Shown here: positions 1-6,990 of the stretch, piece by piece | Layout of the letters: each line of letters opens with the position of its first letter | Position numbering within the stretch: the stretch's first letter is position 1 | Assembly: GCA_002712945.1 (NCBI GenBank) | Contig: PAVA01000050.1 | Span: forward strand, 1-13,885 | Direction: 5' to 3' | DNA: 13,885 nt | DNA from: Citromicrobium sp. | Lineage (GTDB): Bacteria; Pseudomonadota; Alphaproteobacteria; Sphingomonadales; Sphingomonadaceae | Translations under genes and position numbers: made by a program | Notes under the pieces: model-generated | What the model saw: the letters and a program-made list of their open reading frames with translations, nothing else | Told to the model about the DNA's origin: nothing | Databases searched by the model: none

Positions 1-209
1 CGGGTCGCCCAGCCCGGCTCGTCGCGCAAATCGAGCGGGGCCCACGGATTGTGGCCGGGATGGGCCATCAGCCAGGCATGAGAAGCCAGCACCAGCGCAG
101 CGAAGGCGAGCAGCGCCAGCACCGCCTTGTCGGCAGCGAAATCCGCCGGAGCGGGCGAAATCCGCAACCGATGCCTGAGATCGGGCGAAAGGCGGGTATA
201 CCCGGCCAC
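1..209 (-). CDS. Extensin-family protein, N-terminal fragment (runs off left edge)
   Basis: Only the first 69 codons are present. I start at the GTG at 209-207, one base past the dnaE2 stop codon (213-211), so the gene is probably translationally coupled to dnaE2; no clear Shine-Dalgarno sequence is visible. The peptide opens with a short basic stretch, followed by one hydrophobic segment at about residues 29-48 that looks like a membrane anchor or uncleaved signal. It then has a PWAPLDL...PGWAT stretch that I recall from sphingomonad extensin-like C-terminal domain proteins, where it precedes the periplasmic domain. The catalytic-like domain lies outside the window, so the family call rests on this N-terminal pattern alone. 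A generic membrane-anchored periplasmic protein is the alternative. Its position as last member of an SOS-preceded operon may be read-through rather than functional linkage. Confidence 0.55.
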   Translation of the reverse strand, partial: MAGYTRLSPDLRHRLRISPAPADFAADKAVLALLAFAALVLASHAWLMAHPGHNPWAPLDLRDEPGWAT

Positions 210-210
210 C

Positions 211-3200
211 CTAGTGGAAATCCCGCGACTTGGGGATGATCCGCAGATTGCGCGGGTGGCCGCCGGTATTGGGCAGTTCGTCGATCATGTCGCGCGGACG
301 TATCGCATGCCCATTGGCAGGCCCATTGGTAGAGTCGTCCACCCCCTTCCGCAGGTCATCGCGCGGATTGGCTTTCCCGGATGGAAGCGGCGAGTTGACG
401 TGGTCCGCGCGTGCCAGCTCATAGTGCAGCGTCTCGTCGGAGAGGTGCGCGAGCATGTGGGTCGCATCGGTCATATGGTGCGCGATGACGTGGATCACCT
501 CGTCGTCATACTCCACCCGGCCGCGCACTTCCATCAGCCGGGCGCCCATCACGACCTTGCGCTGCTTTTCCTTGAGGTCGGGCCAGACGACCAGGTTCAC
601 CACTCCGGTCTCGTCCTCCAGCGTGATGAAGCACACGCCCTTGGCGCTGCCCGGTCGCTGGCGGATCAGCACCACGCCCGCCACCTGCACCATGGAGCGG
701 AACTTGCGCTCCCGCAGGTCGCACGCGCGCACGAAGCCGCGCTCGGCCAAGCGCGCGCGCAGGAAGGCCATCGGGTGCGCCTTCAGGCTCAACCGGGTGG
801 TCTGATAGTCGGCGACCACTTCTTCGCTGAGCGGCATGGTGGGCAGGCGAGTTTGCGCCCTTTCCGCGCCCTCGTCGCGTTCCTGCGCCGCGCGGAACAG
901 CGGCAGGTCGGGCGAGGCGATCAGGCTGCGCGCGTCCCACAGCGCCTGGCGGCGGGGCAGGTTCAGCGACTGGAACGCATCGGCGCTGGCGAGCCGCTCG
1001 ATATGCGAGGGGGAGAGCCCTGCCCTGTCGCGCAGCTGGGCAACATCGCGGTAGGGACCGTTCTCGACCCGCTCGGCCACAAGCCTTGCGGCGACATGCT
1101 CGGGCAAGCCATCGATCTGCCGCAGCCCGAGGCGCAGCGCGATGTGTTTGTCGAGGCGGCCCTTGTCCTCTTCCCCGTCATCCCTCCTTTCGTCATCCCC
1201 GCGCAGGCGGGGATCCAGATAAGGTTTGCGATCATCGGAAACGGCATCTGGGCCCCTGCCTGCGCAGGGGCGACGACTTGCGTTAGCGGCAGGCTCGCTC
1301 CGCACATCCTCCAGCGTGCAGTCCCAGTCGGAATGGTTCACATCCGCCGGCAGCACGGCGACGCCATGCTCCGCGGCATCACGCACGATCTGCGCAGGCG
1401 CGTAGAAGCCCATCGGCTGCGAGTTGAGCAGCGCGCAGGCGAAGGCGGCGGGGAAGTGGCATTTGAGCCAGCTGGAGACGTACACCAGATGCGCGAAGCT
1501 GGCCGCGTGGCTTTCCGGAAAGCCGTACTCCCCGAAGCCGCGGATCTGGTTGAAACAGCGTTCGGCGAATTCGCGGTCGTAGCCGCGCGCCACCATTCGC
1601 TCGACCATCATGTCCTGCAATTCGTCCACCATCCCCCGGCTGCGGAAGGTCGCCATCGCCTTCCTGAGCCGATTGGCTTCGAGGCTGGAGAACTTGGCGG
1701 CGTCGAGCGCGATCTTCATCGCCTGCTCCTGGAAGATCGGCACGCCCAGCGTGCGTTCGAGGATGCTGGAGAGCTCGTCCGGGGGCCCATGCTCGGGCGA
1801 TGGCGCGGGGATCACCACCTGTTCGGCGCCCCGGCGACGCTTGAGGTAGGGGTGCACCATGTCGCCCTGGATCGGCCCGGGCCGCACGATCGCGACCTGG
1901 ATGACGAGGTCGTAGAATTCCCGAGGCCTGAGCCTCGGGAGCATGTTCATCTGCGCGCGGCTTTCGACCTGGAACACGCCGAGCGAGTCCCCCTTGCGCA
2001 GCATCGCATAGGTTTCCGGGTCTTCGCGCGGCACGGTGGCGAGCTGGAGCGGGCGCTGGTGGTGATCCTCCAGCAGGTCGAAGCACTTCTTGATGCAGGT
2101 CAGCATGCCCAGCGCCAGCACATCGACCTTGAGGATGCCGAGCGCCTCGATATCGTCCTTGTCCCATTCGATGAAGCTGCGATCGAGCATGGCGCCATTG
2201 CCGATGGGCACGGTTTCGATCAGGTCGCCCTGGGTGAGGATGAACCCGCCGACGTGCTGGCTTAAATGCCGTGGCATTCCAATCATTTGCTGGGTGAGTT
2301 TGAGAACGCGTTTCAGGTGCGGGTCGCTGACGTCCATACCCGTTTCCGCCACGTGGTTCTCGCCGATCTCGCGCCCCCAGCCACCCCATACGGTGCGCGC
2401 GAGCGACGCGGTGACGTCTTCGGAGAGGCCCATCGCCTTGCCCACTTCGCGGATCGCCATGCGCGGGCGGTAGTGGATCACCGTGGCGCACAGCCCCGCA
2501 CGGTGGCGGCCATATTTGCGGTAGAGGTACTGGATCACCTCCTCGCGCCGCTCATGCTCGAAATCGACGTCGATATCGGGCGGCTCCTTGCGCTCTTCGG
2601 AGATGAAGCGGTCGAACAGCAGCTGATGCTTGGCCGGATCGACGCTGGTGATGCCCAGCACGTAACACACGGCCGAGTTCGCCGCGCTGCCCCGCCCCTG
2701 GCACAATATCGGCGGATCGACGCTGCGCGCGTAATCGACGATATCCTTGATGGTCAGGAAATAGCGCGCCAGATCGAGCTTGCCGATCAGCGCCAGTTCG
2801 CGTTCGAGCGTGATACGAACAGTTTGTGGCAAGCCACTGGGATAACGGGATTTTGCACCCTCCCAGGTTTCCTGTTCGAGGAAGGCCTGCGGACTCATTC
2901 CCTCGGGCAGGATCTCCTCGGGATATTCGTATTGCAGCTCGTCGAGGGAGAAGGTGCAGGCATCGGCGATGGCGCGTGACGCCACGATGGCATGGGGCCA
3001 GCGCGCGAACAGGCGCACCATCTGCTCCGGCGATTTCAGGTATCGCTCGGCATTGGCGTGAAGCAGATGTCCGGCGGCTTCCACGGTCGTCTTGTGGCGG
3101 ATTGCCGTCATGACGTCATTCAAGGGCCGTCGCTCTGGCGCGTGGTAATGCACGTCGTTGGTCGCCAGCAGCGAGAGACCGTGGGCGCGGGCCATGGCGT

Positions 3201-3942
3201 CCAACCGATCGATCCGCGCGATGTCGTCGCCGCGATAGAGATAGGCGGCGGCAAGGTGGCGCAGCGTCGGCAGTTGCGCTGTCAGATGGGGGAGGAGCTT
3301 GGGGAAGGGAACCGTGACCATCATCGAATTTTCGTCACCCCGGCCCCCGAGCCGGGGTCCCGCTTCTTCTGAGCGGGTGCCGGGCGAAAAGCGGGATCCC
3401 GGATCAAGCCCGGGATGACGGAAAGGAATCACATTGCTCGGCACCCCAATCGTGAACCGCGCATCCAGATCGTCGGGCGGCAGCAGGATCAGCTGCACAT
3501 CCTCGGAATGCGCGGCGAGCATTGCGAGATCGATCTCGCACACGCCCTTGTCCTGCCATCCGCCATCGAGCGTCTGCATCCGTCCGGTGGAAATCAGACG
3601 GCACAGCCGCCCGTAGGCCGCACGGTCGCGCGGAAAAGCGAGGAGGGCGAGGCCCTCGACCGTCTCGATCCGGCAGCCGATCACCGGGCGAACCTTCAGC
3701 GTCTTCGCCTCGGTGTGGATGCGCACCACCCCCGCCATCGTGTTGGCATCCGCGATCCCCAGCGCGTCGTAGCCGAGCGCGCGCGCCGTCAGCGCCAGAT
3801 CGACTGCATCGGAACTGCCGCGCAGGAAGCTGAAACACGAGACAAGCCCGAGTTCGACGAAGGGTGCGCGCGGTGGCGGGTCTATGCCAGCGGGATCGAG
3901 TTCGATCCGGCGCTTGTCGGGGGTGAGCGGTGCGTCGGGCAT
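211..3942 (-). CDS. dnaE2: Error-prone DNA polymerase DnaE2 (ImuC)
   Basis: C-family translesion polymerase, the catalytic subunit of the ImuA-ImuB-DnaE2 mutasome that copies damaged DNA during the SOS response. The start at 3942 has an AAGGAA ribosome site at 3949-3954 with a 6-base spacer; an in-frame ATG at 3999 lies inside a repeat and is less likely. The product is 1243 residues, longer than most DnaE2 (about 1050-1150). A PHP domain comes first (about 28-290); its first metal-site motif reads ELGLVSCFSF, without the His pair of replicative enzymes, as is usual in DnaE2. The palm follows with PPDIDVDF (454-461, catalytic D458 and D460) and KVDVLALG (D607). A helix-hairpin-helix region lies near 932-985 and an OB fold near 1095-1170. 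All catalytic residues are intact. Two palindromic repeats are read through in frame (residues 175-204 and 890-918). The gene follows udgX by 91 bases, 72 of them another repeat. Confidence 0.96.
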   Translation of the reverse strand: MPDAPLTPDKRRIELDPAGIDPPPRAPFVELGLVSCFSFLRGSSDAVDLALTARALGYDALGIADANTMAGVVRIHTEAKTLKVRPVIGCRIETVEGLALLAFPRDRAAYGRLCRLISTGRMQTLDGGWQDKGVCEIDLAMLAAHSEDVQLILLPPDDLDARFTIGVPSNVIPFRHPGLDPGSRFSPGTRSEEAGPRLGGRGDENSMMVTVPFPKLLPHLTAQLPTLRHLAAAYLYRGDDIARIDRLDAMARAHGLSLLATNDVHYHAPERRPLNDVMTAIRHKTTVEAAGHLLHANAERYLKSPEQMVRLFARWPHAIVASRAIADACTFSLDELQYEYPEEILPEGMSPQAFLEQETWEGAKSRYPSGLPQTVRITLERELALIGKLDLARYFLTIKDIVDYARSVDPPILCQGRGSAANSAVCYVLGITSVDPAKHQLLFDRFISEERKEPPDIDVDFEHERREEVIQYLYRKYGRHRAGLCATVIHYRPRMAIREVGKAMGLSEDVTASLARTVWGGWGREIGENHVAETGMDVSDPHLKRVLKLTQQMIGMPRHLSQHVGGFILTQGDLIETVPIGNGAMLDRSFIEWDKDDIEALGILKVDVLALGMLTCIKKCFDLLEDHHQRPLQLATVPREDPETYAMLRKGDSLGVFQVESRAQMNMLPRLRPREFYDLVIQVAIVRPGPIQGDMVHPYLKRRRGAEQVVIPAPSPEHGPPDELSSILERTLGVPIFQEQAMKIALDAAKFSSLEANRLRKAMATFRSRGMVDELQDMMVERMVARGYDREFAERCFNQIRGFGEYGFPESHAASFAHLVYVSSWLKCHFPAAFACALLNSQPMGFYAPAQIVRDAAEHGVAVLPADVNHSDWDCTLEDVRSEPAANASRRPCAGRGPDAVSDDRKPYLDPRLRGDDERRDDGEEDKGRLDKHIALRLGLRQIDGLPEHVAARLVAERVENGPYRDVAQLRDRAGLSPSHIERLASADAFQSLNLPRRQALWDARSLIASPDLPLFRAAQERDEGAERAQTRLPTMPLSEEVVADYQTTRLSLKAHPMAFLRARLAERGFVRACDLRERKFRSMVQVAGVVLIRQRPGSAKGVCFITLEDETGVVNLVVWPDLKEKQRKVVMGARLMEVRGRVEYDDEVIHVIAHHMTDATHMLAHLSDETLHYELARADHVNSPLPSGKANPRDDLRKGVDDSTNGPANGHAIRPRDMIDELPNTGGHPRNLRIIPKSRDFH
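1191..1275. repeat. Palindromic element A, in frame within dnaE2
   Basis: 85-base element with 28-base inverted ends (1191-1218 and 1248-1275; 22 of 28 positions match by eye). Each arm folds on itself: CCCCGC-GCAG-GCGGGG on the left and CCCCTGC-CTGC-GCAGGGG on the right. The end begins CGTCATCCC, as in elements B and D. It encodes DnaE2 residues 890-918, including the PYLDPRLRGDDE signature that this repeat gives when translated in sphingomonads. It falls in the linker just before the helix-hairpin-helix region. A 9-base copy of the end, CGTCATCCC, is repeated 15 bases outside at 1176-1184. Confidence 0.88.
3333..3420. repeat. Palindromic element B, in frame within dnaE2 PHP domain
   Basis: 88-base element with inverted ends of about 32-33 bases (left from 3333 CGTCACCCCGG, right ending CCCGGGATGACG at 3420). 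Each arm also forms a local hairpin built on CCCGG/CCGGG. It encodes DnaE2 residues 175-204, including RHPGLDPGSRF, a signature of this repeat family when translated. The surrounding protein resumes its normal DnaE2 sequence at about residue 214 (KLLPHL...LRHLAAAYLYRGDD), so the insertion keeps the frame. Confidence 0.88.
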
Positions 3943-3961
3943 GGCAGTTTCCTTGCCCCAC

Positions 3962-4033
3962 CCGTTCGTGGTGAGCCTGTCGAACCGCGAACGTCGCACC
4001 CCGTTCGCCCTTCGACGAGCTCAGGACGAACGG
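3962..4033. repeat. Palindromic element C between udgX and dnaE2
   Basis: 72-base element with 25-base inverted ends (3962-3986 and 4009-4033) sharing GTTCGT..TGAGC..GTCGAA. This is the common sphingomonad intergenic repeat built on CCTGAGCTTGTCGAAGG. It is a different family from A, B and D. It ends exactly at the udgX stop codon (4036-4034). It contains no GTTC-N7-GTTC operator, so it does not give dnaE2 its own SOS box. Confidence 0.9.
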
Positions 4034-5488
4034 TCATGGGACACCGCCCTCCAGCTCCGCCAACCGCTCTCGCACCGCAGCAAGGTCCGCGTCGAACAGC
4101 GCGGCCTGCTTGTCGCGCGCTTCGCCATCGAGGCGCAGAAGGTAGGAGGGGTGCGCGGTGACCCACAGCTCGCTGCCGTCTTCCAGCGCGATCGGTTGGC
4201 CGCGCACCTTCGAAATGCTCACCGTCTTGCCCAGCATGCCGCGGGCCGCACTGGCGCCCATGGCGAGCACCAGCTTCGGCTTCACCCGTTCGCGCTCGCC
4301 CTCGAGCCACCAGCGGCAGGTGTCGATCTCCTTGGCAGTCGGGCTCTGGTGCAGCCGCCGCTTGCCGCGCTGGACGAACTTGAAGTGCTTGACCGCATTG
4401 GTGACGTAGGCGCGGGTCCGCTCGATCCCGGCGCGCTCCAGATGCACGTCGAGCAATTGCCCGGCAGGCCCGACGAAGGGCCGCCCCTCCTGATCCTCTA
4501 CATCGCCCGGCTGTTCGCCGACGATCATTAGCGAGGCATCGGACGGCCCCTCCCCCATCACCGCGCGGTTATCGAGGCAACCGATCGGGCACTTGCGGCA
4601 GGCCTCGAGAGCCGCGCCGATCGCCTCCAGGCTCTCGGGCCGTTCCTCGAAGGTCAGTTCGCCTGCCGCCACCATTGCGCTTTCCCGTTTCTGTGCCCCC
4701 GCGACCAGCTCGGGAATGAGCACGGCTTCGGGCAGGTTCTTCCAGTACTTGCGGGGCATTTCGGAGAGCATCGCCCCGACCTTCAAACGCGCCGGGTTGA
4801 AGATCGACGCATAATAGGTGCGCCACAGATCCTCGACCGGGTCGCCTTGCGGCGCGTCGCTCTTCTGGGCGGGCGGGCCTTCGCGCATCGTCTCGCCATC
4901 CCAGTGCAGGCTGCCCTGCGGGGTCAGGATCGACCAGCGCATGCTCGCAAAGCGCCGTATGAAGAAGCCCGCATTGGCGCGCAGGATGTGATGCTCGGGC
5001 TCGAACCAGGCGATATAATGCTCGCTCCCATTCTCGGCTTCGACCTGCCGGAAGCGGACGAAGGCGTGCATCTTGTGGCTGTCGCGCCGCACGTTCTTGT
5101 CGAGTTCCTCGAGCCGTCGCACGTCGGGATCGGCCTTGTCCTCCATGATCCGCGGGTTGCGCTGGAGCCGCCACAGCAGACGGTAGAGCAGCGCGAAACG
5201 GGCCGGATCGCTGTGCAGCGCGGCGTTCTGCGCAAGGCCGAGGTAACGCTTGCTGGCGCGGACCGGCGGAGCGTCTTCCGGAGGCTCGGGCAGGGGCATG
5301 CCGCCGCTCGAAAAGAGATCGTCGGTTCCGCCCGGCTCCACCCATGCGACCTTGTCCGGCGGGATATCGCACTGGATCAATGCCCGCGCTCGCTCGCGCC
5401 AGAAGGCGAAATCGTCGCTGCGGGGCAGCTGGACGGTGTAATGCGCGTGGGGGCGGACATTCTGGAGCGCGGTCATGAAAGATACCAT
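4034..5488 (-). CDS. udgX: UdgX-family uracil-DNA-binding protein fused to an N-terminal DUF4130 domain
   Basis: 484 residues in two parts. The N-terminal part, about 1-245, matches the DUF4130 'DNA metabolism' domain found linked to radical SAM/UDG genes (TIGR03915 type). The C-terminal part, about 285-480, is a uracil-DNA glycosylase superfamily domain. Visible motifs are CRKC (297-300), GEQPGDVEDQ (324-333), GPAGQLLD (340-347), KRRLH (376-380), Cys391 and HPSYL (446-450). In Mycobacterium UdgX the KRRIH histidine excises uracil and stays covalently bound to the sugar; His380 is the equivalent here, so suicide-type cross-linking to uracil-derived abasic sites is expected. The cysteines fit a 4Fe-4S site. 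I chose the ATG at 5488, which has GGGGTGA upstream; the ATG at 5476 has no ribosome site. It sits between the radical SAM gene and dnaE2, with repeats at both junctions. Confidence 0.93.
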   Translation of the reverse strand: MVSFMTALQNVRPHAHYTVQLPRSDDFAFWRERARALIQCDIPPDKVAWVEPGGTDDLFSSGGMPLPEPPEDAPPVRASKRYLGLAQNAALHSDPARFALLYRLLWRLQRNPRIMEDKADPDVRRLEELDKNVRRDSHKMHAFVRFRQVEAENGSEHYIAWFEPEHHILRANAGFFIRRFASMRWSILTPQGSLHWDGETMREGPPAQKSDAPQGDPVEDLWRTYYASIFNPARLKVGAMLSEMPRKYWKNLPEAVLIPELVAGAQKRESAMVAAGELTFEERPESLEAIGAALEACRKCPIGCLDNRAVMGEGPSDASLMIVGEQPGDVEDQEGRPFVGPAGQLLDVHLERAGIERTRAYVTNAVKHFKFVQRGKRRLHQSPTAKEIDTCRWWLEGERERVKPKLVLAMGASAARGMLGKTVSISKVRGQPIALEDGSELWVTAHPSYLLRLDGEARDKQAALFDADLAAVRERLAELEGGVP

Positions 5489-5492
5489 GAGC

Positions 5493-5573
5493 CGTCACCC
5501 CAGCGAAAGCTGGGGTCGCTGGCGGCAGGCCCATGCTTTGCCGGACCCGATCCCAGCTTTCGCTGGGATGACG
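5493..5573. repeat. Palindromic element D between the radical SAM gene and udgX
   Basis: 81-base element with 33-base inverted ends (5493-5525 and 5541-5573). Each arm is a near-perfect hairpin with a GAAA tetraloop (CCCAGC-GAAA-GCTGGG). The ends begin CGTCAYCCC, as in A and B. It ends five bases upstream of the udgX ATG, so the GGGGTGA in front of that start comes from the element. Removing it would leave a 19-base gap between the two genes. Confidence 0.92.
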
Positions 5574-5588
5574 AGACAAGAGCGAGCT

Positions 5589-6830
5589 TCATGCCGCAAA
5601 CAGCTCCAGCTGTTCCTGCCTGGGCGCGAGCAGGCTGCGCAGATCGGCCCGGTCGGTCAGCAGCGTCGGCCGCCAGTCGACCGGGCAGATGAAGGGCCGC
5701 ACCCTGGCAAGCGACACGGTCAGCCGCGCCACATCGTCGAGGCGCAAGGTGCGGTGGCGGCGCGAGGCGAGGATGCGCTGCACCGCGGTCACCCCCAGCC
5801 CCGGCACGCGCAGCAGCTCCTCGCGGCTCGCGCGGTTGACGTCGACCGGGAAGCGGTCGCGGAATTTCAGCGCCCAGGCGAGCTTCGGGTCGATATCGAG
5901 CGGCAGGTTTCCGTCGGCTTCGGTCGCCTGCATGATCTCCTGCGGGCGATACTGGTAGAACCGCATCAGCCAGTCCGACTGGTAGAGCCGATGTTCGCGG
6001 ATCAGCGGCGGGCGTTTGAGCGGTAGCACCGCGGAGGCATCGGGGATCGGCGAGAAGGCGCTGTAATAGACGCGGCGCAGGCCGAAACTGTCGTACAACC
6101 GGCTCGCCCGGCCCACGATATCCGCATCGCTCGCCGCATCGGCGCCGACGATCATCTGGGTCGATTGGCCGGCGGGTGCGAAGCGCGGCGCATGGCGAAA
6201 CCGCTTCTTCGCATCCTTCGCTTCGACGATGTCGTCCTTGGTCTTGCCCAGCGCGCCTTCGATCTGGCGCGCGTTCTTGTCCGGCGCCAACCGCGTCAGC
6301 CCGGCATCGGTCGGCAGTTCGACATTGATCGACACGCGATCGGCGTAGAACCCCGCGCGGTGGATGATCTCCGGGTCCGCCTCGGGGATCGTCTTCAAGT
6401 GGATATAGCCGCGAAAATCGTGTTCCTCGCGCAGTATCCGCGCGGCCTCCACGATCTGCTCCATCGTGTGGTCGCTGCTTTTGACGATGCCTGAGGAGAG
6501 GAACAGCCCTTCGATATAATTGCGGCGATAGAAGCTGAGCGTCAGGTCCGCGACCTCCTGCGGGGTGAAGCGCGCGCGCTGCACGTTCGAGCTCTTGCGG
6601 TTGATGCAGTAATGACAATCGAAGATGCAGTGGTTGGTCAGCAGCACCTTGAGCAGCGAAATGCAGCGGCCGTCGGGCGCATAGGCGTGGCAGATTCCCA
6701 TCCCCTCGGTCGATCCGATCCCCCCGCTTTTGCTGTTGCGTCTTGCGGTCCCCGAGGAAGCGCAGGAAGCATCGTACTTCGCCGCGTCGGCAAGGATCTT
6801 CAGCCTTTCGAGGATCGGGGCACGAGTCAT
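5589..6830 (-). CDS. Putative DNA modification/repair radical SAM protein (UDG-linked family)
   Basis: 413-residue member of the uncharacterised radical SAM family that is genomically linked to UDG-superfamily genes (TIGR03916 type). The N-terminus LKILADAAKYDASCASSG and GGIGSTEGMGICHAYAPDGR are family hallmarks. The [4Fe-4S] cluster motif C-x3-C-x2-C is at C68, C72 and C75; other conserved-looking cysteines are C23, C47 and C56. Near the C-terminus, residues 332-370 form a helix-hairpin-helix with VPGLG at 342-346, which suggests DNA binding. The last residues are QEQLELFAA, a match to the bacterial sliding-clamp-binding consensus QLxLF. The start at 6830 begins MTRAPILERL as in relatives; a longer in-frame start at 6857 would run through the SOS box. 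It is the first gene of the apparent rSAM-udgX-dnaE2 operon. The reaction it catalyses is unknown. Confidence 0.93.
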   Translation of the reverse strand: MTRAPILERLKILADAAKYDASCASSGTARRNSKSGGIGSTEGMGICHAYAPDGRCISLLKVLLTNHCIFDCHYCINRKSSNVQRARFTPQEVADLTLSFYRRNYIEGLFLSSGIVKSSDHTMEQIVEAARILREEHDFRGYIHLKTIPEADPEIIHRAGFYADRVSINVELPTDAGLTRLAPDKNARQIEGALGKTKDDIVEAKDAKKRFRHAPRFAPAGQSTQMIVGADAASDADIVGRASRLYDSFGLRRVYYSAFSPIPDASAVLPLKRPPLIREHRLYQSDWLMRFYQYRPQEIMQATEADGNLPLDIDPKLAWALKFRDRFPVDVNRASREELLRVPGLGVTAVQRILASRRHRTLRLDDVARLTVSLARVRPFICPVDWRPTLLTDRADLRSLLAPRQEQLELFAA

Positions 6831-6832
6831 TT

Positions 6833-6847
6833 GTTCCTTATATGTTC
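6833..6847 (-). promoter_or_regulatory. SOS box (LexA operator) before the radical SAM-udgX-dnaE2 operon
   Basis: GTTC-CTTATAT-GTTC on the plus strand, a perfect match to the alphaproteobacterial LexA operator GTTC-N7-GTTC. It ends two bases before the radical SAM start codon. Read on the gene strand it contains AAGGAAC, which could also serve as a Shine-Dalgarno sequence, so LexA could block both polymerase and the start region. Confidence 0.88.
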
Positions 6848-6865
6848 TCGCGCACAAGCTGACTA
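6837..6865 (-). promoter_or_regulatory. Candidate promoter overlapping the SOS box (radical SAM operon)
   Basis: On the minus strand TAGTCA (6865-6860) and TATAAG (6842-6837) are 17 bases apart and resemble -35 and -10 boxes. The -10 lies inside the SOS spacer. Transcription would start at or within a base or two of the ATG at 6830, giving a leaderless or nearly leaderless message. This is pattern matching only. Confidence 0.35.
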
Positions 6866-6990
6866 GTCCTTCGCGGTTTCAGGGACGAAAAAATCCTCTT
6901 TTCAGAATCTTGCGATTTATGCACAACCCGCAGAGCGATCTTGCGCTCAGTCCCCGAAAGGCGCATGATCCTGATCGAAGGAGAAGACGC

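Noticed and set aside
127..2265. Long open frame on the plus strand opposite dnaE2
   Set aside because: It mirrors dnaE2 on the other strand, is rich in His, Arg and Ala as antisense frames of GC-rich genes are, and resembles no protein family.
3943..3999. Upstream ATG for dnaE2 at 3999
   Set aside because: It lies inside palindromic element C and lacks a ribosome site, while the ATG at 3942 has AAGGAA at good spacing.
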